From: Lingula anatina
Lineage: Eukaryota; Brachiopoda; Lingulata; Lingulida; Lingulidae
Length of the DNA stretch: 57,946 nucleotides
NCBI RefSeq assembly: GCF_001039355.2
Contig: NW_019776072.1
Coordinates: 1 to 57,946, forward strand
Direction: 5' to 3'
The notes below the pieces were generated by a model that searched no databases, had not been told where the DNA came from, and worked only from the letters and a program-made list of their open reading frames with translations. Both the position numbers and the translations under genes were made by a program. Every line of letters begins with the position of its first letter. Position 1 is the stretch's first letter. This document shows positions 38,064 to 47,442 of the stretch, piece by piece.

Positions 38064-39614
38064 GCACAAAGCTATCAGTTATTCAATGATAATTTACTAT
38101 ATAATTGCAGCATGCCTTTTTATCAAGCCTGTGGGCTTAATTAATCCGCTTCAAATTATGTATGTATGAGGCAGTTTTAATATTTTTAATTTTCATTATG
38201 TTTCAAAACAATCATGTTTTTAAAATTCGCAACAGTAAGCAGATTTAGGGGTCCGGTTGCCATATGATAACAAAGTTACAACAAAACGAAAGCAAATTTG
38301 AAGGGGGATATAAAGGATAAAAATGGATTTTTCTATGTATGTTTGACCATGATATATATTGCAATTACGGCATTTATGTTTTATTGAAATATTCTATATT
38401 TTTAGCTAAAGTGTAAAATGTACCTTTCTGAACCGTGTGTAAAACATACATGCACATACTTTGTAGACTATCTATTGAGTAAACAATTTTTATTGGCGTC
38501 CAGAGAATTTCCAGAGTCAATTCACTTTTTAATTAAGCATTTACACCGACTTTCAATTTATATGTTCTTTATATATCAGTAAGTATTGTTTCTCCAATAT
38601 CATGAGACTCTTTCTCAACTTCGAGACTCGCTGAAATTGATTACCTTTGTGGCATGTCTCTGGCGTCTAAAAATTATAGTCTAAAACCGCAATGTCGCAA
38701 GTATCATTTCGATGCCTAAAATTGATCTTTAATCATCTTCTCGTTGCATACTACTCTCAGTCTCTTCTTATATCAAAATATGGTAGATTTAATCGTATTC
38801 AGTAAAGAATGTAATGTTCTTGTTTGACCTTCAGCTTCCAATTTAATTTTTAAAGTGTGATTGCCAAATGGAAGGAGGCTGCGACAGTAGAAAAAAAAGA
38901 GGGGCGTCATCCAACGGACTTCAAAACACCGTCATGTGTATTATTTGAGCTAACATTTTTACATTGGACGGCACATGCATGGTCGTTATAAAGAGGACTG
39001 GTTTAATGGATCAGAAGCAATATCACGAAATAGGATAAATTCATATTGTATATTTTGTGAGATGTCAAAATTTCGAAGAATTCTTTTATTTACACAACGC
39101 TTTTTAATACATGCACTAACAATATCCCCAAAAGACAATAGAAATGCCAAATCCCTGTCATGGCATTGTTCGTAATTAGTTCATTAAAGAGGCGACATGT
39201 CACATTATAATATGTCACTGTCACAATAAACGTATCATTACATGGTAGAACAAGGGTTTCAGTCCAGCAGTCAGTAATCTGTTTTCTTGCAAATTGGTCA
39301 TTCCGAGAAAGAATTGCAACATCCATTTTTTTCTGGAATCTTTTGACATTCAAAACTTATTTAAACTGTTAAATAAATGCTTAAGATCGCATGATCAGAA
39401 TAAATTTTCGTTATCACTGGATGTATTAATGAATATCAAATATCGTAAAATAGTTGTTAAGATGTAACAATTCGACGCTGGCCCGTGCCGGGTGCTGTAT
39501 CGAGATTTCTCACAACATGAAAGTTGGTAGCACCTGTAACTTGAGACAATAGCCCGATATCGTATTATTAGTGCAATATTAGCATGGTCTAGGACATTGT
39601 CTCGGGAGGTTCTT

Positions 39615-39688
39615 AGTGAAGTGGTGACTTGTTGGTGCGAACTTAGCGTGTATCATCAATTAAAATTACAAACTGTGAACAATCTGTC
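39615..39688 (+). repeat. diverged repeat, partner of 37989-38063
   Basis: Second copy of the short repeat described at 37989-38063; same order and spacing of the two conserved blocks. Confidence 0.5.
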
Positions 39689-41346
39689 ATAACCAACTTC
39701 CGTTCCTCATCCCCGGCGTGCAGAGTATGGATTATGATTAAATTTGTTTATTTCCAACGCAGTTTTAGTTGAATAAAAACATAACTGAAAATTTCAAAAT
39801 TATCAGGCGGCGACATCGCATCCGCGGACCCCCCTTCAAATAATCTTGGATCCGCCCCTGCGTCAAAGTAGACCCTCCTATTGTTTTTTAATTTAATTTT
39901 TATTGTATTTCTTTCGATGGAAATAAATTTAACCTTGGCTCACAGCAATTGCACGTGTAAGTAGGCCTACTTTTGTTATATTTTGAAAATTTGAGCCTCA
40001 TTAAGTGTCTAAACGACGGCAAAAGCTGAAATCAATCTTTTATAATTTCAGAAACACACACACCACGCACATTTAAAGACGTATCAATGCTCGGTACACT
40101 TTAGCAAAAATTATTTTCCTTCTCAGAAATTTTCCATACTTTTCCATTGGGATAAATTGCTAAAGTACACGATTTAAACGTATAATTATATCTAATATGT
40201 AACTACCAAGAAAGGTATTTATAAAAATAAGATAATGATGTTTTCGTCAACTGTAACCAATAATTTCTTATATTAAAATTCTTTACGTTCGGTTAAGACT
40301 TCGGGACTTACTTGCTCCCTTTTCTCCTGCGACCACACCCTCTATACGGGGTCGGCGCCAGGGTCACTCGATTTTCTCGCCTGATGTGAAGAAAAGAAGA
40401 GAATGGCCGATTATCTACTTGAAAATGAAATCCGTACTGTTGCTTGACAAGCTTAATTGCTGCACAACGCTTAATTCCATCACCTTTCACTTGTAGCCCA
40501 CGCACTATTAAGTAAATGCCAATAACTCTGATGCAGACCGAATTTCGAGTTAAAAAATTGGACCTATATCTAAGCAGCAAATCGGCAAAAATTCCATCTT
40601 TATCTCCTCTTGCATACATTATTTTCATCCTATATTTGCTATAAAATAAAAAGACCTGGACGAGTGATTACAAATTATTGAAAGTAAAATTTCGATAATC
40701 GGCATGCTCGTAAATTGACGCATTGTTTTGAGTGTTTAAGGAACCCCATGTGGTCGGCACCAGCATTTCCAACATGTCAGACCAAAATCTCCACTTCACT
40801 CCACTTGTCGAACCAAAACAATCGTAGAAATTCTTAACCCCACTCGAGACGATTCACTCCCTTAGATTAGGGGTACTCGATTCATTCATCTACATAAATA
40901 TCTTAATAATTCCATTAACTATGAGCATGGGAACAAACGCCCAGATAAAAAGGAAGAAATTCTTAGAGCAAAGGCAAAAGAAAATTGAAATATTGCATTT
41001 TTTATCAGTGCAGCAGTAATTGTAAACATACTGTTTTAAGTTCCTTTTTCGTTCTACTAAAATCGAAACGAGTCAATTTATACACACTTGTAATACTTTC
41101 TATATTTCTATAAAAAAATTTAAAGAAGGGGGAAAAGTTGATTTGTCTTTAGAGAAATCCATTGATAGAGCGACCGTACATAATAATTCAAACAAAAACT
41201 ATTATATGTGAATTAATAGGCAGAGTCATATCTGCCGCAATAACTGCCACAATTTAATGTATGATTTGTATGCGCTTCTAGCAAGTCCAAGCAATTTACT
41301 TATACATAGCTGAAAATTTCAATTGTTCAAAGCGGTATCAAGCTTA

Positions 41347-41568
41347 TACCCCATTTACACTGGACGGCGTCCTTTCTGCGTCCTCTCTGCGACCATGAAA
41401 TTTGGCATCGCTGTGGTCTTAATAAGGAAGCACGAGCACTGATTTTGTATCAGAAGAACGCTCAATGATCGGCCAGTTGTCGGCAGGTAAAATATTATAA
41501 TTTTTTAACTCTCAAATGGGGCCGTGCTGCTGGACGCAGAAAGGACGCCGTCCAGTGTAAAGGGGCCC
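41347..41568. mobile_element. 222-bp MITE with 37-bp terminal inverted repeats, PIF/Harbinger type
   Basis: The left end (41347-41383) and the reverse complement of the right end (41532-41568) match at 33 of 37 positions, sharing tttacactggacggcg then tcctttctgcgtcc. TTA flanks both sides (41344-41346 and 41569-41571), a 3-base TWA duplication. No ORF inside. The near-intact TIRs suggest a fairly recent insertion. Confidence 0.82.
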
Positions 41569-42499
41569 TTACTAAATACATGTATAAGCACAGTTATACA
41601 CACAATGCACCAGTTGAGACGAGAAGTTTTCATCAGCTGGGTGAGTATTTAGAGGGTGGTGCAGGGGTTTCCAGGGGTATTGTGGCCATGATGTGCCACC
41701 ATAAATCAGACACATGCAGTGTCACAGCCCTGGATTTTGACATTAGCAAGCATGAAACTAATGTTACGAACACAGGCCTGTTCAAAATGAGTTGTGTGTT
41801 TACGTCATTCTCATAAACTTATCAAGATTTATTAACATCATGTTGTGCTTGGCACGTCTAGTCTGTCAGACACGATAAACTAAATTTATCTATGCAGATT
41901 CACTTAGCGAATGTTTGTACCGTTCTTTCCACAATTCACAGAAAGAAAAAAAGTATTTCAATAAATCCCTTTTATTACCCTGGATATTACACAATTTATT
42001 TAAGTACATATACATGGAATGTATCATCAACAAAGAGCAATCAGAGCGCTCAGGTCTATTTTGCCTAACCTCCTCCAGCGCTTTGTTTCCCCCCGAGATA
42101 TTGCCATTAGCACTCTCAAATATAGGGTGCACATACCGGGTATTTCAATGCTTGATTCGTTTTCAGATATATATGAACAAAAACATCCACTTTAGACTTA
42201 CATGTATGTGCACTTATGCAAACCAATTACTAGCATTTTTTTCCCCCCAAGACTGCACTACACAACAAGAGAACAGCAAAGTATCGAATCAAGAAAATAC
42301 ATTTGCAGCCATTTAATGAAAGTAACACAACTCTGAAGCAAAAGGTTTCAGTTTAAAAGTATTAGACATGGGCTAAAGCTAATAAAAATCAACAAAGCAA
42401 GATAACAGTGGAACTTTTTTTGGAAGTTCGTCTATATCAACATATCTAAAACGAGACAGACATGCAGCTTGGTTACAAAATGCCTCAAAACAAAATTAA

Positions 42500-42788
42500 G
42501 GCTGTGTTCAGAATAGTTGTTATCGTACTAGCAAGATCAATCCATCTCAGCAGGGATTTTGCTAAGGCGCAGTCAATGTAATCAGCTTAGTTGTCTGGCA
42601 TGCCCCCTCGCTAAGCAACATGAACAACATCATGGTCCATAAACTTTTACTAACTTTACCAAAGTGCTTAAAATTAAAAGGGAGCGTGCCAGAATATTAA
42701 GATGATTACTTTCATTGTGCCTTAGCGGGAATCGCAGCTGAGATGGATCGATCCTGCAAGTGTGACAACTTCTATTCTGAACACATCC
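42500..42788. mobile_element. 289-bp fold-back element with ~109-bp inverted repeat arms
   Basis: Arms at 42500-42608 and 42680-42788 are reverse complements at most positions. Both begin gg(c/a)tgtgttcagaatag, include gatc(a/g)atccatctcagc and end with ctggca(t/c)gc(c/t)ccc; a ~71-base loop lies between. The target duplication is unclear (a possible TA). No coding content. It lies between FoxQ2 and the GLUT8-like 3' end. Confidence 0.78.
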
Positions 42789-43045
42789 TATCTCAACCAC
42801 TGGTGGAGACTATCATATTATACACACATAGTCTGTGCATTAACATGTCAGCATTCTCTGGATCCTGACCTTGTACGTGTTTGTAATTTATATGGGCTAA
42901 TACATTACTGAATAATTCAAGCAGACAATTCTTGGTATAAATAATGGCCTGGTGGGTGATCTTGTTAAAACAATTAACATAAAGATAGACATTAACAAAA
43001 AGCTAAATGCCAAATATAATGGGGATTTAAAAAAGCTTCTTAGGT

Positions 43046-43051
43046 TTTATT
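43046..43051 (-). promoter_or_regulatory. candidate polyadenylation signal of the GLUT8-like gene
   Basis: AATAAA on the minus strand about 810 bases past the stop codon, with no closer canonical hexamer seen. Tentative. Confidence 0.3.
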
Positions 43052-43859
43052 GTGTGCAGCACAATGACAGTGCCATTTCATTTAAATTTAACTATTTTAA
43101 AGTAAAGAATGAATAGTACCATCTCAATATTACGTGTAGAACAAGCACGGCATAGCAGGGCAATAATTCAACCCTTCTTTTCTTCCTAACGAAACTCTGA
43201 CTAACCTTCTTTCCCTTCATTCTGAAACACTATATCACATTACAGCAAAAATATTTCATTTTATAAATACATTTTTGTATCATGTCCCAAATATCTACTT
43301 TTTCAGAAATACAATCTATAAAAGTACCCACAAGCAACTGCTCATTGCCTTACCGTAGTTAAGATAAATGATGACCACATCCGCTCCCAATCAGCCGCAG
43401 GAATATTTTGATAGCAGTGTCACTAGTTACAGAGCACAATGATACAGACTGCTGATATATGTTTAATCATATTATCAATGAACAATGCCAGCATTTTGCA
43501 TTGTTGACAGTGAACAATTCCACATCACTGATATTCAATACTAGCAATTTAAACTGGCAAAGAAAATATGTGGGTCTATTTACAAAGAATAGCACAAGAC
43601 ATTTGTGCCACTTTTGCACAAATTGTTTCAAATGAAATACTTCTAAGTTTGTTTCAATTATCTGTGGAAAAGACTAGTGTGAAAGAAGTTTCTTTACAAC
43701 ATCAAAATAACAAAATGTCATATTCAGAATAACAGAAATAAACATGAATAAAAAAAAATGATAGCAAAGTGTATTAAATTATAAGACTTCTAAACACAAA
43801 TAAATTTGTGATCTGTGCTTGATTTGGTCCAACTTTCTTAAAAAAACAAGACTAGAATC

Positions 43860-45269
43860 TTAAACACCACGTGCTGGGATAAACTTGCTACCCACAAAAT
43901 AAAGTTCAATATCTTCAAGAGATTTCCCTCTGGTCTCTGGAACATATTTCCAGGAAAACAGAAAGCCTGCTACACAGAATACACCGAAGAACCAGAATGA
44001 TCCAGCATCACCTAGCATATCCTGGAGGTTTGCAAAGTACTTGGTGCAGACAAAACCAAAGAACCAGTTCACAAAGACTGCAATTCCTGTTGCTGTGCCT
44101 TTTGCTTTAGTTGGAAAAATCTCGGACACAACTAACATAGGCACTGGTCCCCAGCCTAGAGAGAAGGCTATGATGTAGACTATCAGACTGCCTAATGCCA
44201 GCCAGCTCAGAGATGCAGCAGGGGTTCCCCCTGCAACTGCGTGAAAATACCAGCCAAAGGTTAGGCAAGAGATTGACATTCCAGCACCTGCAAAAATCAG
44301 AAGTGGGCGTCGTCCAGCTCTGTCAATTATTATACAAGCTAGGACAGTGAAAACTACCTGTACACCACCGATGACCACAGATGCATATTCACTCATCTCT
44401 TTAAAGCCAGCATTCTCAAATATGGAGACAGAGAAGAACATGAAAACATTAATGCCGCTCATCTGTTGAAATACCATCAATCCTATACCGACTTTCAAGG
44501 GCCTGTAGATTGACGCATTGGTCCACAGTTCTTCAAAGGAAAGCTTTTGGTCTTGAGATTCCAAACCTTCTTCGATATCACTGCATTCTTCTTGGACATC
44601 AGTGTGAGGTCCACGAAGAAACTGCAGGCTTGCCATGGCTTCACTTTTGCGGTTGTTAGCTAGTAAATAGCGAGGAGACTCTGGCATAAAGTACATCAAT
44701 ATCGCACATGCTGCTCCTGGAATTATGCTAATAAGAGCCAAGTTTGTCCACTTAAAAAACATACCAAGGGTGTACACATCTAAGATCCCGAGTGTTATCC
44801 CCAGCTGGATACCAGAGCCCAGCATTCCTCTTAATTCCTTGGTCGACACCTCAGCCACATAAACCGGCCCAACAACGGTTATCATCGCCCCTCCAAACCC
44901 AGTCAACAGGCGTCCAACGTATAATAACAACAGTTGTCCAGGCCAGACAATCAGAAGCCAGCCTAAAGTAAACGGGACAGCTGTCAGCATAAGCGTGTTT
45001 CTTCTTCCAAATTTTTCAATGGTCCAGCCTGCTACAGGTCCCCCACATATACCGCCTATTGACAACAGTGAGCCAAACCAAGCCGCCTGGTATTTATCCA
45101 TCATGCCTTCTTTTTGCATCTGGGAAACAGCTGGAGAACTGTACCCGATGCTGAAACCAAACGCCACTGCGCCAAGGCATGCTGCAACAGACGCGACAAT
45201 GAGGTTTTTAACAGTCCCGTTGTACTTGGAATTCACAAGTTTTCCTCCAGAATTCAGCAACGTCGCCAT
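43860..45269 (-). CDS. SLC2A8-like: facilitative sugar transporter, GLUT8 (SLC2A8)-like, intronless
   Basis: One uninterrupted frame of 469 residues from ATG 45269 (MATLLNSGG; context aaaaaaATGG). The reading frame extends 17 codons further upstream but no ATG is there. Major-facilitator sugar-porter marks in order: GYSSPAVSQ in helix 1, EKFGRRNT, GRLLTGFGG, PESPRYLL after helix 6, QQMSGIN in helix 7, DRAGRRPLLI, GWGPVPMLVVSEIFP in helix 10 and PETRGKSLEDIE at the end, consistent with 12 membrane helices. A leucine pair at residues 4-5 could be an endosomal sorting signal as in GLUT8. The short loop 9 (GGTPAASLSW) lacks the N-glycosylation sequon of class III GLUTs. Class III by resemblance; GLUT6/8 or insect trehalose-transporter relatives remain possible. 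Substrate is not inferable. Confidence 0.9.
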   Translation of the reverse strand: MATLLNSGGKLVNSKYNGTVKNLIVASVAACLGAVAFGFSIGYSSPAVSQMQKEGMMDKYQAAWFGSLLSIGGICGGPVAGWTIEKFGRRNTLMLTAVPFTLGWLLIVWPGQLLLLYVGRLLTGFGGAMITVVGPVYVAEVSTKELRGMLGSGIQLGITLGILDVYTLGMFFKWTNLALISIIPGAACAILMYFMPESPRYLLANNRKSEAMASLQFLRGPHTDVQEECSDIEEGLESQDQKLSFEELWTNASIYRPLKVGIGLMVFQQMSGINVFMFFSVSIFENAGFKEMSEYASVVIGGVQVVFTVLACIIIDRAGRRPLLIFAGAGMSISCLTFGWYFHAVAGGTPAASLSWLALGSLIVYIIAFSLGWGPVPMLVVSEIFPTKAKGTATGIAVFVNWFFGFVCTKYFANLQDMLGDAGSFWFFGVFCVAGFLFSWKYVPETRGKSLEDIELYFVGSKFIPARGV

Positions 45270-45337
45270 TTTTTTATCAATCTCCAAACATAGAAGAACT
45301 TCTTGACCTAAATAATGCAACTAGGTCGTCTAACATC
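45270..45337. promoter_or_regulatory. 68-base divergent spacer between GLUT8-like and FAHD1 start codons
   Basis: Only 68 bases lie between the two start codons, which point away from each other. Both transcripts must start here or inside the other gene, so their 5' ends probably overlap. No TATA box. An everted TGACCT ... AGGTCG pair, a nuclear-receptor-like half-site arrangement, spans 45304-45327. Confidence 0.5.
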
Positions 45338-46819
45338 ATGGCACGATTTGTGGAAGCCGGGAAGAAGATAGTTGCAGTTGGAAGAAACTATGCGTAAGTT
45401 TATTTGACCATTTGTAGTTTTGAAGAAAATGACACACTTAAGACACACAGACCATGAGATTGCACATAAAGTTGTTAGTTGTTGACAATTTTATTGCCAT
45501 CACATCAGTCCCTCATCTGCTTATCTTCACTGGTAGAATCGGGATGATCCCGTAGAGTTTGGGAATTATAGTGCAAAGTTCACTGACCAAGTTATGCCAT
45601 ATTAAGTAGACACTGATCAGGATCCCAATAAGGTTTTTCATTCATTTCAAATCTGGGTAAAATCTTGTTCTAGGTCGTACATTGGATACTGCAATACATG
45701 TACGTGTAAATTGATTATATTTGCAACGTGTTTTTACTCTTAGGGAGCATGCCAAGGAACTGGGAAATGCACTGCCCACAGAACCTCTCTTATTTCTTAA
45801 GCCAACCACAGCATACATAACAGAAGGACAAGCAATCAAGGTATGTTTAAAGGTATACGAGATGCAATTAAAATGCCCCAATGTCATATTTTTTGTCAGA
45901 ATATCTTACAAAGCTCCCAAACTTGCCCCATTTCAGACTTCATAGTGATGGAAACCTGAAAAATATATAATGTTGACATTTCCCGTGGAAATGTTAGATC
46001 AACTATGGGAGTCTAAAGGAATTGTCATTCGTAAGTTTAATTAGAAATATTTTGTGATTCAAGTGCAGGAATGGGTCGATCAATGATTTGCAGTTGGAGA
46101 CAATTGCTTCTTCTATCTTTTTTTTTTTTGTGTAAAAATCCCGTATAGTACAGGATACCTTAAACAAAGAAGTTATTTAATGAATTTGTGGATCATTCAA
46201 ATGTACAATACTGGATTAAGAGTTTTTGAAAGCTCTTAAATGATGGAAAATGAATGTGAGAAAGTGATTAAAATAAAATAAAAAAAAGATTTACCCCCAT
46301 GTTTAATAGGAAATAATTTTCATTTTTCAGGTGCCCATAACCTGTACATCGCTACATCATGAAGTGGAGTTAGGGATCGTCATTGGTGAGAAAGGTGCAG
46401 ACATCTCCGAGTCAGATGCAATGAAGTATGTTTTAGGATATACCCTGGCACTGGACATGACCGATAGGGCAAAGCAAGAAGAACTGAAGAAAAAAGGACA
46501 GCCATGGTCAGTGTGTAAAGGATTTGACACCTCCTGCCCAGTCAGCAGTTTCATACCAAAGGAGAAAATTCCAGATCCTCAAAATATCCGACTGTGGTTG
46601 AAAGTGAATGAAGAAATGAAGCAAGATGGTAACACAAAGGATATGATCTTTACCATACCTCATTTGATAAGTTTTATTAGTTCTAAATTCACCCTGGAAC
46701 CAGGTGATCTCATCTTGACTGGCACGCCATCTGGAGTTGGCCCAGTTCAAGCTGGAGATGTCATAGAAGCTGGTGTGGGAGACATCATTAAAGTCACTTT
46801 CCCAGTGGAGAAAAAGTGA
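45338..46819 (+). CDS. FAHD1: FAHD1, fumarylacetoacetate hydrolase domain protein (acylpyruvase/oxaloacetate decarboxylase)
   Basis: Three exons, 45338-45393, 45744-45840 and 46331-46819, 213 residues (human about 224), phases consistent. The start MARFVEAGKKIVAVGRNYA is the standard FAHD1 opening. Metal-binding acidic residues sit in HHEVELGIVIG and in the later LALDMTDRAKQ block. Also present are KGFDTSCPVS and the closing LTGTPSGVGPVQAGD that define the FAH fold. In vertebrates the enzyme acts in mitochondria on oxaloacetate and acylpyruvates; the N-terminus is short and weakly basic. It diverges from the GLUT8-like gene and converges on CTC1. Confidence 0.96.
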
Positions 46820-46881
46820 AACAATTTCAAAGTGATTAACAATACAGAAAATAGTGAAATTCAGCTGAATAAGCAATCTGT

Positions 46882-46887
46882 AATAAA
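46882..46887 (+). promoter_or_regulatory. polyadenylation signal of FAHD1
   Basis: AATAAA 63 bases after the FAHD1 stop codon; a short 3' UTR keeps this transcript clear of the convergent CTC1 gene. Confidence 0.5.
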
Positions 46888-47303
46888 TGACAATCGTGGT
46901 GTAACCGGTGTTAATAGTTTTATAAAGATGGCAATAACAGTTATCTGGAAAAGTGATGTTTTAACGTTACCATTAGGATTAATTAAGTAAATACCAATAG
47001 TAGTACAATTAATGCATTATTATTATTATTATTGCTATTGTTTTAGATGCATTTTTACATAGCTTACTTTAATTCAGGTCATAAACATGAAAACCATAAA
47101 ATTAATACTGAAGTTTAATGGAAGAAAAAGAAATTTAGCCACTAAATCATTGCAGAAATTGTTCTAAAACAATTATTTATAAAATTTTCAATGCAATTGT
47201 TTTAAAATTTATTAAAAAATGAAATGGAGTTATATGATGATGTATGATACAGATGTTTTAACAGATTTTAAAAGTAAACGCCTTATAACAAATACTAAAA
47301 GCT

Positions 47304-47309
47304 TTTATT
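47304..47309 (-). promoter_or_regulatory. polyadenylation signal of CTC1
   Basis: AATAAA on the minus strand (context caataaaagc) about 135 bases past the CTC1 stop codon. Confidence 0.5.
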
Positions 47310-47442
47310 GATGGTATTTATTTCAGAAACAAGTGACACAATGATAGAAAGAAATGTGAACAAAATTTGCTTCACCAACCTAAATCATGTTTGCAGTCTT
47401 TGGCAGTCAAATACTTAACAACTTTAAAGATATTTTGTCGGT

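Larger units (their letters stand above)
35700..41340. other. gene-poor region upstream of FoxQ2
   Basis: About 5.6 kb with no exon I can support. It holds the 185-base direct repeat pair, other diverged repeat pairs (37989-38063 with 39615-39688, and 37887-37927 with 40350-40390) and a consensus TGACGTCA CRE at 36185-36192. Short ORFs on both strands lack domains or codon-like composition. Confidence 0.5.

Noticed and set aside
39801-39861. GC-rich stretch ending ggatccgcccctgcg, thought to be a transposon end
   Set aside because: Looks like a fragment of a dispersed repeat, but no boundary, partner copy or TIR is visible in this window.
40308-40628. 106-residue minus-strand ORF ending near a good donor (gcaa|gtaagt)
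   Set aside because: No recognisable domain, no partner exon, and part of it lies in a diverged repeat also seen near 37900.
41915-42316. 133-residue ORF (+) and overlapping minus ORF
   Set aside because: No similarity or codon-like pattern; lies between repeats.
45270-45320. 17-codon N-terminal extension of the GLUT8-like frame
   Set aside because: The frame stays open but its first codon is TTG, not ATG; the first ATG, in good context, is at 45269.
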